From contig JBFMGC010000023.1 in the NCBI GenBank assembly GCA_040752815.1, positions 1 to 44,865 on the forward strand: DNA of 44,865 bases, written 5' to 3'. The position numbers were made by a program, and so were the translations under genes. Shown here in pieces: positions 17,050 through 25,116 of the stretch. The stretch comes from Candidatus Zixiibacteriota bacterium (GTDB lineage: Bacteria > Zixibacteria > MSB-5A5 > GN15 > FEB-12). The number at the start of each line of letters is the position of its first letter. The stretch's first letter is position 1. The notes beneath the pieces were generated by a model. The model was not told the DNA's origin. It did not search any database and saw nothing but the letters and a program-made list of their open reading frames with translations.

Positions 17050-17283
17050 ATGAAAGACATAAAAGTCCTCGGCCCCGGATGCGCCCGGTGCCAGGAATTG
17101 CTCAGCCAGACTGAACGGGCCGCCCGCGAAATCGGCCTGGATTGCCAGGTCCAGAAAGTGACTGACATTCGTGAAATTACAACCTACGGCGTGATGATGA
17201 CACCGGCGCTGGTGGTCGACGGCCAGGTCAAAGTGTCCGGAAAGGTGCCATCGCTCGACGACTTGAAAAAGTTGCTGAAATAG
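17050..17283 (+). CDS. Small thioredoxin/glutaredoxin-like protein (TM0996/MTH895 type)
   Basis: This 77-residue redox protein has an N-terminal strand and active site GPGCARCQ (CXXC at 11-14). It then has a cis-Pro-type motif MMTPALVVDGQV and a short C-terminal helix, the compact fold of the MTH895 family. It has GAGGAG just before its ATG and lies 12 bases after the permease gene. These proteins regularly accompany ArsR plus DUF318 permeases. A role in delivering electrons or holding the metalloid for the permease is inferred from that association. Confidence 0.85.
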   Translation: MKDIKVLGPGCARCQELLSQTERAAREIGLDCQVQKVTDIREITTYGVMMTPALVVDGQVKVSGKVPSLDDLKKLLK

Positions 17284-17315
17284 TTCAATCCCGAACGGCT
17301 TTTCGAGGTGATCAA

Positions 17316-17807
17316 ATGAGGAATCGGATGTGGTTGTCGGTTGCGATTATGTTGTCAACAGGCGTGGTGGCTGTCGCTGAACAGCCCGCTGATGACAAGG
17401 CGGTGCGTGCGGTGGATACGGCAACTCAGGCACAAGAAGTGAGTACCGATTCCGCGACGGTCGTAAGTATCATCTACGCCACTTACTTTCACGGCGACGT
17501 CCGCTGTGCTACCTGCACCAAATTGGAGGCATACTCGCGCGAGGCGATTGAGGTCGGACTCGAGAAAGAGGTCAGGGACAGTCTGGTCGTTTTTCGAACG
17601 ATCAATTGGGATCGGGAGGAAAACGCACATTATATTGATGATTATCAGCTCTACACCAAGGCGCTGATTCTGTCGCGGGTGGGCGGAGGCAAGGAGATTG
17701 CGTGGATAAACCTCGACAGCATCTGGCAGTTGGTGGGCGATAAAGAAGCTTACGTCAATTTCGTACAAAGGCAGACCAGGGCATTTCTGGCGGCGCCGAG
17801 CAAGTGA
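17316..17807 (+). CDS. arsF: ArsF-like exported thioredoxin-fold protein
   Basis: This 163-residue protein has an N-terminal signal segment (LSVAIMLSTGVVAVAEQ) and the family core YATYFHGDVRCATCTKLEAY with a CATC pair. The conserved tail YQLYTKALILSRVGGGKE and IWQLVGDKEAYVNFVQ also fits proteins annotated as ArsF (nitrophenyl-arsenical nitroreductase subunit). It has a near-perfect GAGGTGATC ribosome binding site and is followed by arsG with the stop and start overlapping. ArsF with ArsG and ArsE was linked to aromatic arsenical reduction and export in Shewanella; no arsE-like gene is visible here. The periplasmic location is inferred from the signal. Confidence 0.75.
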   Translation: MRNRMWLSVAIMLSTGVVAVAEQPADDKAVRAVDTATQAQEVSTDSATVVSIIYATYFHGDVRCATCTKLEAYSREAIEVGLEKEVRDSLVVFRTINWDREENAHYIDDYQLYTKALILSRVGGGKEIAWINLDSIWQLVGDKEAYVNFVQRQTRAFLAAPSK

Positions 17808-18502
17808 TGGACACGCTGCTGCTTGCGGTCGGGTCGGCGTTCACGCTGGGGTTTCTTACATCGATTTCCCCCTGCCCGCTGGCGACCAATGTCGCGGCCA
17901 TTTCGTATATAGGCAGACAAGTGACCAGCCCGGCTCGGGTGATTGCGACCGGCCTGATGTACACGCTGGGGCGGAGTGCGGTCTATGTGGCGGTAGGTGC
18001 GTTGACTGTAGCCGGAACCATGGCGGTGCCGAAGCTGTCGTTCTTCTTGCAGAATCACTTCAACGAATTTCTCGGGCCGATTCTTCTGGTGGCCGGCTTG
18101 ATCCTGCTCGGCGCACTGCGCTTCAAAGGAACCGGTCCGGCTGTCGCAGAGGGCACGCAGGAGCGACTGGCTCGCCAAGGTCTTTGGGGCGGCGGTTTGC
18201 TCGGTGTTCTGTTTGCATTGTCCTTCTGTCCGGTTTCGGCCGCGCTTTACTTTGGCAGCCTGATACCACTGGCCGTGAAAAGCCAATCGACAATTCTGGT
18301 GCCCACCGTGTTTGGAATCGGCACGGCTATACCGGTGGTGGCGTTCGCGGTGCTGATTGCCGTCGGAACCCGGTTCATCGGCGGTGTGTTCAACCGCCTG
18401 ACTGCGCTGGAACGCTGGGCACGCCTCACGACTGGTGTGGTCTTTGTACTGATCGGACTTTACCTTAGTGCGGTCCATATTCTGGGCGTGCAGTTGTTTT
18501 GA
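17807..18502 (+). CDS. arsG: ArsG-family CcdA-like membrane protein
   Basis: This 231-residue protein has six membrane helices in the DsbD/CcdA style. The paired cysteines are in ISPCPLATN and LSFCPVSAALYFG, the two symmetric redox sites of the family. CcdA-type proteins carry reducing power from cytoplasmic thioredoxin to an exported thioredoxin-fold partner, here most simply ArsF. ATG at 17807 overlaps the arsF stop as TGATG; a GTG at 17804 would add one residue. It is the last gene of the arsenic-type operon. The NCBI family name calls it an efflux permease, so electron transfer versus transport is unsettled. Confidence 0.75.
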   Translation: MDTLLLAVGSAFTLGFLTSISPCPLATNVAAISYIGRQVTSPARVIATGLMYTLGRSAVYVAVGALTVAGTMAVPKLSFFLQNHFNEFLGPILLVAGLILLGALRFKGTGPAVAEGTQERLARQGLWGGGLLGVLFALSFCPVSAALYFGSLIPLAVKSQSTILVPTVFGIGTAIPVVAFAVLIAVGTRFIGGVFNRLTALERWARLTTGVVFVLIGLYLSAVHILGVQLF

Positions 18503-18693
18503 AATCGACAATAGAGAGCAGTCGGGAGCGATAAGGTCTGTTGTTGCGCTGTGCGTCTTGCGGCGGCGGGCTGCCCGACCAAAGGGGAGGGTCACCGGGG
18601 CGAATTTTCCTGTAAACAGTTGGTCGGGAATTCCCGTATTTGGAATGCGTATCAGAACTACGACAAACTACTACCGACAAAAGGAGTTCACTC
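18503..18693. repeat. Intergenic gap with a fragment of the dispersed repeat
   Basis: The stretch around 18560-18608 (GGCGGGCTGCCCGACC... ending CACCGGGGCGAATT) shares its end with the repeat copy at 19214-19275 (TACCGGGGCGAATT). It looks like a degraded copy of the repeat family found at 20129 and 22585. No gene or clear promoter is seen apart from the AAGGAG ribosome binding site of the VOC gene. Confidence 0.4.
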
Positions 18694-19083
18694 ATGGCTG
18701 ACAACATGCCCAAGCACGGGACCTTCTGCTGGAACGAACTGGTCACCCGCGACACCGGCGCGGCCGGCAAGTTCTATTCCCAGCTCCTCGGTTGGAAACT
18801 GAACGATTCCGGCATGCCCGGTATGAACTACACGATGTTCAAAGTCGACGGGATGGAACAGAGCGCCGGCGGCATGGTGGCCATGCCGGCCCAGGTCCCC
18901 AAGGAGGTGCCGTCGCACTGGATGGCGTACATAACCGTGGACGATATCGACGCCACCTGTGCCAAAGTCAAGGAGTTGGGTGGACAAGTGCTGGTCGGCC
19001 CGATGCCGGTGCCGAACATGGGGCGGTTTATCACGGTGCTGGATCCCACCGGCGCGGCAGTTTCGTTCTTCCAGTTCGAGTAA
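18694..19083 (+). CDS. VOC-superfamily (glyoxalase/bleomycin-resistance fold) protein
   Basis: This 129-residue protein has the paired beta-alpha-beta-beta-beta modules of the VOC fold. It starts with GTFCWNELVTRDTGAAGKFYSQLLGWKL and ends in MGRFITVLDPTGAAVSFFQ. The second module begins HWMAYITVDDIDATCAKVKELGGQVLVGP. It belongs to the single-domain group related to bacterial hydroxylase/dioxygenase homologues; the substrate is unknown. The start is set by AAGGAG 8 bases upstream. It stands alone between the arsenic-type operon and the repeat-rich gap, with no evident operon partner. Confidence 0.8.
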   Translation: MADNMPKHGTFCWNELVTRDTGAAGKFYSQLLGWKLNDSGMPGMNYTMFKVDGMEQSAGGMVAMPAQVPKEVPSHWMAYITVDDIDATCAKVKELGGQVLVGPMPVPNMGRFITVLDPTGAAVSFFQFE

Positions 19084-19213
19084 GCGCTGAACGAAGGTGA
19101 CATGGTTGCTGGTGCCCTCCGCGGCGCACGCTGCGCCGGTCACCTGTAAGTCACCCCAGGCCTGCCGAAGAGTGGCTTTGGCTGACGTGCTATCGAGATC
19201 CCTTTACGAGGCG

Positions 19214-19275
19214 TTGTCGCGCGAGAGTTGTCCCAATCCCACCTTAAATGGTGGGCTACCGGGGCGAATTGCGTG
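19214..19275 (+). repeat. Dispersed intergenic repeat, copy 2
   Basis: The copy contains CGCGCGAGAG, then a perfect hairpin CCCACC (19238-19243), TTAAAT loop, GGTGGG (19250-19255), then CTACCGGGGCGAATT. The same order of motifs is seen at 22628-22675, where the hairpin is imperfect. It ends about 20 bases from the stop codon of the shortened DUF523/DUF1722 gene, so it may have been inserted there. Confidence 0.55.
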
Positions 19276-19293
19276 GGCGGCGCCCGTAGCCGG

Positions 19294-20043
19294 CTAGGCC
19301 AACCCCTCCATGAAAAGCGCCAGGTACCGATCTCTGAATTCAGATGCCGACATGCTTTCTATTGATGCCGACAGGCGATCCAGTTGACGGCAACGCGCTC
19401 GACTTTGCTCCAACACCAGGTGTCGGTGCTCCGAATGAAAGCGCAGCATTTCCCGGCGGCTGAATCGCTTTCGATAAAGCTGCTGCAGTCGATGATAGAC
19501 TGCCGCGCGGATCAGGAACCTGTCGCGTCGTGCAGGGTAGGCCAGTTCATGTTCTTCCACGACCGGGAGATGCGGGAATCGTTCCGTAAGAGCACGGGCA
19601 AATAACCCCACGCCATCCTCTCTTATCCTGTTCCGGGCGCGATAGAGCTTTACGCGCTCGAGACCGCACGATGGCGACCGGCTTTTGAGAATGAAACCGC
19701 TCAAATCGGCGATATCGTCGCACCGCACACGCCCGCGGGCATAACGATTCATTTGCACGGTCCAATCGGTACCGCTGAAAACGCTAACCATGCGGGGTTC
19801 GTCGGGCGTTCCCTCGAGGCGCACCGGCTCTCTTGGGACGGGCAGCCCCATCTCGACTTCAGGACACACCGCCACGAATTCTACACACGACCTGAGAGTG
19901 TCGGTGATGTACGAATTCCGCTTGTCGCCGCCGTCAAAACGTACCGCGTGGCCCAGCAGGCAGGAACTGACGCCGATTTTGATGGTCGAGTTCTGGGGGG
20001 ATCGCTTGCTGACTGTGGTCCATGTTGTCTGTTTGTTGGCCAT
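19294..20043 (-). CDS. DUF523-DUF1722 protein, apparently C-terminally shortened
   Basis: The 249-residue product begins with a complete DUF523 domain (about 20-170) with conserved GVSSCLLGHAVRFDGGDKR, CPEVEMGLPVPREPVRL and KSRSPSCGLERVK, including the family cysteines. It continues into DUF1722 (from about 190: FLIRAAVYHRLQQLYR, then FHSEHRHLVLEQS). It stops at ASEFRDRYLALFMEGLA, where family members usually run on for roughly 60-70 more residues. The stop lies next to an intergenic repeat copy, so truncation by repeat insertion or by a local mutation is plausible. The function of the family is poorly defined. It is transcribed against the VOC gene. Confidence 0.75.
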   Translation of the reverse strand: MANKQTTWTTVSKRSPQNSTIKIGVSSCLLGHAVRFDGGDKRNSYITDTLRSCVEFVAVCPEVEMGLPVPREPVRLEGTPDEPRMVSVFSGTDWTVQMNRYARGRVRCDDIADLSGFILKSRSPSCGLERVKLYRARNRIREDGVGLFARALTERFPHLPVVEEHELAYPARRDRFLIRAAVYHRLQQLYRKRFSRREMLRFHSEHRHLVLEQSRARCRQLDRLSASIESMSASEFRDRYLALFMEGLA

Positions 20044-20401
20044 GGTACGGTACGAAATATACAGATTTCCGCAGAGACAGCCAAGATGACGTTTCGTGGA
20101 TGACAGTTTGGCGGAGGGGGTATGCCTGGTGCCCGGCAGATGCCCTCGTCTGCCGGCGGAGGGCAGGACCTCACGCGAGAGGCTTATCCACTTTGTGCGA
20201 GGGTCGTTTCAATCCCACCCGCAAGCTGGCGGGGCACAGTGGCGACCGGGGGCGCCCGAGTCGTCTGGCATCATGAAGGTGAATTCCACGGCCCAAAATG
20301 CCGATAATAACGTAAAGTATTCCCCGATGCCAGATTATTGCGTCTCGTGTTGGTGCTTCAAGACGGGCCGTACATGAGCTCCGGGGTCAACAGGTTTCGA
20401 T
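20044..20401. repeat. Intergenic gap with dispersed repeat, copy 1 (20129-20250)
   Basis: A 38-base unit at 20129-20166 starting GTGCCCGGCAGATGCCCTC recurs at 22585-22622 with one mismatch and folds as an 8-bp CCGGCAGA/TCTGCCGG hairpin. It is followed, as in the other copies, by CACGCGAGAGGC and a more diverged CCCACC...GGCGGGG segment up to about 20250. The remainder, 20251-20401, shows no gene. The histidine kinase start at 20402 has only a weak upstream ribosome binding site. Confidence 0.6.
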
Positions 20402-22471
20402 TTGTCTGAGCAGAAATCAAAACAGAACCCGCTGGTGGCCGAGTTAGATCGGCTACGGTCGCGGCTCGCCGCATTACAAAATGCGATAGGTTGCCAACTG
20501 TCCGCGTCGCACTCTTGCGCGATCGACCCTCCTCCCGCCACATATACGTCCGGACGCTGTATCGGCCATTCGATAGTCGATCTCAGCTACGAGGAACTGT
20601 TCAACGCCATAGAGGAGGGAATTGGGATCGTTGACGAGAATGAAGTATTCATATTTGTCAATCCGGCATGCGCCGCCATTTTCGACCAGCCATACTGCGA
20701 TGCGGTTCTGGGAACAACGGTTTTCGACTACATCAACGACGATTATAGGCCGGTAATCGATCAGCAAACCGCCCTTCGCAAAAGCAACCACGCCACTCGC
20801 TACGAGCTACCCATTATCTCCAGGAAAGGCGTGCACAAGCACGTTCTCGTGTCTGCGACCCCCAGGTTCGGTCGGGACGGAGAGTATCTCGGCGCTATTG
20901 GCGCGCTGCTTGATATCACCGCGCGGAAGAAGATGGAAGGTTCCGTTCGGAAGGCGGAGGAACGGTACCGCCTGTTATTCGAGGGAGCGGAAGAGGGGAT
21001 CGTGGTGGCGCAGGGGAGCGCCGTGCGTCTGGCCAACCCGGCGTTTACAAAACTAATCGGGTACAGCCTCGAGGAATTGATGTCCTTGCCGTTTGCGGCT
21101 GTTATTCACCCGGACGATCGAGACATGGTTATCGATCGCTACCGGAGGCGGCTGGCAGGCCAACAAGTACCCACCGGCTACGATTTCCGGATTATCACCC
21201 GATACGGCGAGACGAGATGGGTGAGAATTCATGCAAGTCTGATCAGGTGGGAAGGTGAAGACGCTATTCTGTGTTTTCTGGCCGATGTCACCGAGTTGAA
21301 GAGGTTACAGGAGCAGGCCGAGCGCGCCCAGCGGCTGGAAGCTGCGGGCCGAATTGCCGGCCAGGTGGCTCATGACTTCAACAATCTACTCGGCCCACTG
21401 GTGGCCTATCCGCAGATTGTCAGGGAGGAACTGGGAAAAGACCATCCGGCGACGGTCTACCTTGATACCATCGAGTCGGCGGCCGAGCAGATGGCCGAGA
21501 TCAACCAGCAGCTCCTTGCACTCGGAAGGCGCGGCCATTACGACCTGGAACCCGTTAACATCAATGACGTGATCAGGCTGGTGCTCGACCAGATAGGCCC
21601 ACGGAGCGCGAGTCTTGTGATAGATACCAGGCTTGCCGATGATCTGCTCGCCATCAAAGCCGGCGCCTCACAGATGATGCGCGTGCTTTTGAATGTGGCA
21701 ACCAACGCGATCGACGCCATGCCCGAGGCCGGCCTCCTCACAATCTCGACAGAAAACTGGTGCGTGAATAATGCCATTGACTCCCAACTTCAGATTGAGC
21801 CGGGGGAGTATGTCAAAGTGACTATCTCTGATACCGGCCCCGGCATTCCCGAATATATATTGGACCGGGTGTTCGAACCCTTCTTTACAACTAAGAAAGC
21901 CGATAAGAAGCGCGGCTCGGGACTGGGGCTGAGTGTGGTTCACGCCATTGTGCAGGATCACAAGGGGTACATCGACATCGCCGGCACGCCCGGCGAAGGC
22001 ACCTCGGTGCATCTGTACTTTCCAGCGACACGGGAAGCAGTCGCCGGACCTGACGAGACAATGATAGTCGGTGGCACAGAGTCTGTGCTGGTGATCGATG
22101 ATGATGCACTGCAGCGAGAGGTGGTGCAGAATCTGCTTGACCGGCTCGGGTATCGTGCGGAAGCCGTGAGATCCGGCGAAATAGCCGCAACTCTGCTTGG
22201 GTCGAGGAAATTCGACCTGCTCCTCATCGATATGACCATGCCGTCGGGAATGGACGGGGTGGATGTCTTCCGACGTGCCGTGCAGTTGAATCCGGAACAA
22301 AAGGCGATCATCATATCCGGCTTTGCCGAATCCGAGCGCGTAGAAGAAGCCAGACGCCTGGGGGTGGGCGCGTTTGTAAAGAAACCGCTCACGCTCCGAT
22401 CGCTCGCTACGGCAGTACGTCGAGAGCTTGATTGCGTGATCGGGAAAACCGAAATCACAGCGACGCCATAA
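20402..22471 (+). CDS. Hybrid sensor histidine kinase: PAS-PAS-HisKA-HATPase-receiver
   Basis: The 689-residue protein has no membrane segment, so it should sense a cytoplasmic signal. An N-terminal coiled coil (LVAELDRLRSRLAALQNAIG) leads to two PAS domains (about 62-180 and 190-305). The HisKA box AGRIAGQVAHDFNN has the phosphoryl His at 324. ATPase boxes follow: VATNAIDAM, ISDTGPGIP and GSGLGLSVVHAIV. A C-terminal receiver (about 560-680) has acidic residues in VIDDD, phospho-accepting D610 in LLIDMTMP and the late Lys in KKPL. The best start is TTG at 20402; there is no in-frame ATG just upstream. No separate response regulator with an output domain is adjacent, so its target is unknown. 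Confidence 0.85.
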   Translation: MSEQKSKQNPLVAELDRLRSRLAALQNAIGCQLSASHSCAIDPPPATYTSGRCIGHSIVDLSYEELFNAIEEGIGIVDENEVFIFVNPACAAIFDQPYCDAVLGTTVFDYINDDYRPVIDQQTALRKSNHATRYELPIISRKGVHKHVLVSATPRFGRDGEYLGAIGALLDITARKKMEGSVRKAEERYRLLFEGAEEGIVVAQGSAVRLANPAFTKLIGYSLEELMSLPFAAVIHPDDRDMVIDRYRRRLAGQQVPTGYDFRIITRYGETRWVRIHASLIRWEGEDAILCFLADVTELKRLQEQAERAQRLEAAGRIAGQVAHDFNNLLGPLVAYPQIVREELGKDHPATVYLDTIESAAEQMAEINQQLLALGRRGHYDLEPVNINDVIRLVLDQIGPRSASLVIDTRLADDLLAIKAGASQMMRVLLNVATNAIDAMPEAGLLTISTENWCVNNAIDSQLQIEPGEYVKVTISDTGPGIPEYILDRVFEPFFTTKKADKKRGSGLGLSVVHAIVQDHKGYIDIAGTPGEGTSVHLYFPATREAVAGPDETMIVGGTESVLVIDDDALQREVVQNLLDRLGYRAEAVRSGEIAATLLGSRKFDLLLIDMTMPSGMDGVDVFRRAVQLNPEQKAIIISGFAESERVEEARRLGVGAFVKKPLTLRSLATAVRRELDCVIGKTEITATP

Positions 22472-22537
22472 TTCATCATTCAGTAGTGGAGTGGGGATCA
22501 AAACCCAAGTCGGGTTCCACGCCTGAAAAGTGCCCGG

Positions 22538-22561
22538 CCCCGCGCAGAAGCGCGGGGTCTT
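22538..22561 (+). terminator. Terminator-like hairpin after the hybrid kinase
   Basis: CCCCGCGC (22538-22545) pairs perfectly with GCGCGGGG (22550-22557) around AGAA and is followed by TCTTC, a weak U-tract. It lies about 65 bases after the kinase stop. Confidence 0.6.
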
Positions 22562-22584
22562 CATGTGCCGGTGGCCTTATAACC

Positions 22585-22735
22585 GTGCCCGGCAGATGCC
22601 CTCATCTGCCGGCGGAGGGCAGTTCTTCGCGCGAGAGGCATCTCAACCCTGCCATAAATGGTGGGCCACCGGGGTCGGTTTTGTAAAAGAGGCTTGTCCA
22701 TCCCCCTCCAAGGGTGGGGCATCGGGGCAGGAGCC
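22585..22735 (+). repeat. Dispersed intergenic repeat, copy 3, plus trailing fragment
   Basis: The 38-base unit 22585-22622 has a perfect 9-bp hairpin CCGGCAGAT/ATCTGCCGG and matches 20129-20166 with one mismatch. CGCGCGAGAGGC and an ATAAATGGTGGGCCACCGGGG tail (to about 22675) follow, matching the copy at 19214. A further hairpin-rich fragment (CCCCCTCCAAGGGTGGGG, about 22702-22719) continues to about 22735. The rest of the 470-base gap up to the pilin gene (22736-22941) shows no gene; a clear GGAG precedes the pilin start. Confidence 0.6.
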
Positions 22736-22941
22736 GACAGCGTTGTTCACTTGTAGTTTTCGCTCTCTTGAGTGTGGGAAGGTGCCCATAGTCTCTGTGT
22801 ACGGTTTAGCGGCGGTACGGGGCGGTCACCGTGATAACCCTGAACCAGAACGACTTGAGGAATCTTTGGGGCACCACCCGATCGGCACGCCTTTTGTCAC
22901 TACAGGCTTGACCGGCATACTGAATAAGGCTGGAGATATGT

Positions 22942-23322
22942 ATGAAAAATGAACATGGCTTATCGCTTATCGAGGTTTTGGTGTCGATGATCATCCTGGC
23001 TGTCGGACTCTTGGGACTGGCGCCGCTGGTGGTTATGTCTATCGAGTCCAACAGCATGTCGCAGGACGCGATGACGGTCAGCAACCTGGCCAAGGAGACG
23101 ATCGAGACCTACGAAAACGCCCCGTCGCTGCCCCTCCTGCCGTTCGAGAACGAGGAGACCGGCCTGGAGGGCTGCTATAATCGCGCCACTCGCATTTGGG
23201 ACAACACAGTCGATACGCTGGTGCCGTCGGGCCTGTGTCGCGTGGAAGTGGTGATCTCCTGGGAGGACAAGATGGGCGTGTCGCGCTCGGCGACCTACTC
23301 GACTCTGCTTGATAAAGATTAG
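22942..23322 (+). CDS. PilV-like minor pseudopilin
   Basis: This 126-residue protein has a class III prepilin signal MKNEHG followed by LSLIEVLVSMIILAVGLLGL. It is cleaved after G6, with the conserved Glu at mature position 5 and a hydrophobic assembly helix. The Cys pair in the rest (EGCYNRA, SGLCRVE) may form a disulfide. It has GGAG 6 bases before ATG. It starts a four-gene pseudopilin operon. The PilV-W-X order is known from minor pilins that prime type IV pilus assembly; a type II secretion-like or other pilus use is possible, since no pilus ATPase or major pilin lies here. Confidence 0.8.
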   Translation: MKNEHGLSLIEVLVSMIILAVGLLGLAPLVVMSIESNSMSQDAMTVSNLAKETIETYENAPSLPLLPFENEETGLEGCYNRATRIWDNTVDTLVPSGLCRVEVVISWEDKMGVSRSATYSTLLDKD

Positions 23323-23336
23323 TCGGAGGTTTACAG

Positions 23337-23900
23337 ATGTTCAGCAAAAAGCTTCGAAATACGGCGGGTGTCTCACTCATAGAAGTGATGATATCCCTTA
23401 TTCTGACCGGCCTCCTGGCGACCGCGTCGTTTCAGTTCTACTCGTCTATGAACGGCAGCACGCTGACCCAGCAAAACGTCTCCGATCTGCAGCATATCTG
23501 CCGCACGACGGTGTACGAGCTGAAGAAGTGCCTGCGCATGGCCGGCTACAAGATCGGCGCCCACGTGCCGTACCAGGTTTCCGGCGATACTCTCTTCGTA
23601 TATCAGCAGGGCACCCAGCCGGTAGATACGATTAGCTACTTTCTGGTTCCCGCAGCCGTTCCTGACCTGGAAGGCGAACGGGGGCGGCAGTTGTACCGTC
23701 TCGTGCGGAGGGTCAACGGCGCGAGCCCCGCGGTGATGTCCGACCAGTTGGTGGGGATTGACTATCAAATAGTCGACTCCGCGAACGTGAATATCACCGT
23801 GACCGCGGAGTCGGTGCGCCGCGACCACGAGTATACGGAAAACGACGGTTACAAGAGATACTCGCTCGTGGAGCGGGTGAAAATCAGGAATGTCAATTAA
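23337..23900 (+). CDS. PilW-like minor pseudopilin
   Basis: The 187-residue protein has the prepilin signal KKLRNTAG, cleaved before VSLIEVMISLILTGLLATAS, with Glu at mature position 5. The globular part contains CRTTVYELKKCLRMAGY, typical of PilW-type proteins where this helix follows the assembly helix, and a YRLVRRVNGASPAVM strand region. It has GGAGG 7 bases before the ATG and sits 14 bases after the pilV-like gene and 15 before the first pilX-like gene, clearly one operon. Confidence 0.8.
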   Translation: MFSKKLRNTAGVSLIEVMISLILTGLLATASFQFYSSMNGSTLTQQNVSDLQHICRTTVYELKKCLRMAGYKIGAHVPYQVSGDTLFVYQQGTQPVDTISYFLVPAAVPDLEGERGRQLYRLVRRVNGASPAVMSDQLVGIDYQIVDSANVNITVTAESVRRDHEYTENDGYKRYSLVERVKIRNVN

Positions 23901-23915
23901 CCCGGAGTGACTGCC

Positions 23916-25073
23916 ATGGCAGGCTTGAAGAATTCGCAGGGATCCGCGCTGCTGGTAGTGCTGGCGTTGATACTGCTGGCATCGGTGGCCGCGATGATTT
24001 CATTCGATGCGGCCAGTACGGAGATAGAGTTGTCATACAATCAGATACATGAAGACCAGGCGTTCTATGTCGCCGAATCGGGCGCGATCAAGGCCTTCTC
24101 GGCGGTCAATGTCGACTCGTCGTGGCGCGCTGGGTTCGAAAATGAGCCGTTCAGCGAGGGGATCTTCACGGTCACGTTGAGAGACTCTGTTGACGACCCT
24201 GCCCTGGCGGACACGGTAATTGTTCTCTCAACGGCCGAAGTGGACGGCTGCCGCTCGACGGTCGAATTGACTTTAATTCCCGACATCATATATCCATTCT
24301 CGTACGCTCTGTTCGCGGACAGTGCGATAGACATCAAGAACAGCTTCGTGACCGACTCTTACAATTCGGATTCCGGCAAGTACGCCACGACCTATCTCAA
24401 TGAAGGCGGCGACGTGGGGTCTAATGGCACGATAAGTGTCAACCTGGGCGCGTCTATCGGCGGGGACGTGGCTACGTCGCTCACCGGCGGAGCGCAGGTT
24501 CAGTCCGGAGCCACTGTCACCGGTACGGTGACCGATGCCGCGCCGGAAGTCGAACTACCGCGTATATCAGACGAAGAGTTTACCTGGGCGGAATCCGTCA
24601 ATGCCGCCAAGACCGGTTTGTCCGGCAACTGCACCTACAAATCGGGGACCAACGAGCTTCAGGCAACGGGTCCGTTCACCCTTAAGTCTGGCGTGTACTT
24701 TTTCTCAAGCATTACGCTCTGGAACTCGGCTTCGCTGCATCTGGCGCCCGGGGCCGAGGTGACCATCTACGTCACCGGCAATATCGAAGTGAAGAACTCG
24801 GGAGAGATCAATCCCGGCGGCGATGCCGGCGACCTGATGATCTATTCCCGCGGAGATCTGATTCTGAAGAACAGCGGCAATATAAGCTGCGTCTTTTACA
24901 ACCCCGACGGGACCGCCGATCTCCGGAACACCGGTGAATTGTACGGTTCCATTGTGGCCGGTGATATCGTTGCGCACAACAGCGCGGAGTTTCATTACGA
25001 TCGCAGCCTGGCGACAATCAAGAGAAAAGGCATAGACAACTACGACATGGTAGCCTGGCGCGAGGTTCTGTAA
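23916..25073 (+). CDS. PilX-like pseudopilin with C-terminal beta-helix-like domain, copy 1
   Basis: The 385-residue protein starts at ATG 23916, placed by GGAG 8 bases upstream; a GTG at 23907 overlaps that ribosome site and is less likely. The N-terminus GSALLVVLALILLASVAAMI followed by IELSYNQIHEDQAFYVAESG is the PilX pattern, lacking the Glu-5 of other prepilins. The C-terminal half (about 220-380) consists of short repeated strands: LKSGVYFFSSITLWNSASLH, VTIYVTGNIEVKNSGEI and GDLILKNSGNISCVFY. It resembles the DUF7305 region of PilX-like proteins and a bactofilin- or beta-helix-like fold. It could form the exposed tip of a pilus. Confidence 0.75.
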   Translation: MAGLKNSQGSALLVVLALILLASVAAMISFDAASTEIELSYNQIHEDQAFYVAESGAIKAFSAVNVDSSWRAGFENEPFSEGIFTVTLRDSVDDPALADTVIVLSTAEVDGCRSTVELTLIPDIIYPFSYALFADSAIDIKNSFVTDSYNSDSGKYATTYLNEGGDVGSNGTISVNLGASIGGDVATSLTGGAQVQSGATVTGTVTDAAPEVELPRISDEEFTWAESVNAAKTGLSGNCTYKSGTNELQATGPFTLKSGVYFFSSITLWNSASLHLAPGAEVTIYVTGNIEVKNSGEINPGGDAGDLMIYSRGDLILKNSGNISCVFYNPDGTADLRNTGELYGSIVAGDIVAHNSAEFHYDRSLATIKRKGIDNYDMVAWREVL

Positions 25074-25116
25074 AGCATGTCCACATGTCCTGGTGACATT
25101 GAATGGAGATACTACT

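Noticed and set aside
20096-20377. Short reading frames in the gap before the hybrid kinase
   Set aside because: They consist mainly of the dispersed repeat translated in several frames and lack a ribosome binding site.
19214-22735. CRISPR-like array from repeated 38-base units
   Set aside because: Only two full units exist, over 2 kb apart with genes between them, and no cas genes are present.
22530-22952. 140-residue reading frame between the kinase and the pilin operon
   Set aside because: It reads through the terminator hairpin and the dispersed repeat, has no ribosome binding site or recognisable protein sequence, and overlaps the true pilin start.
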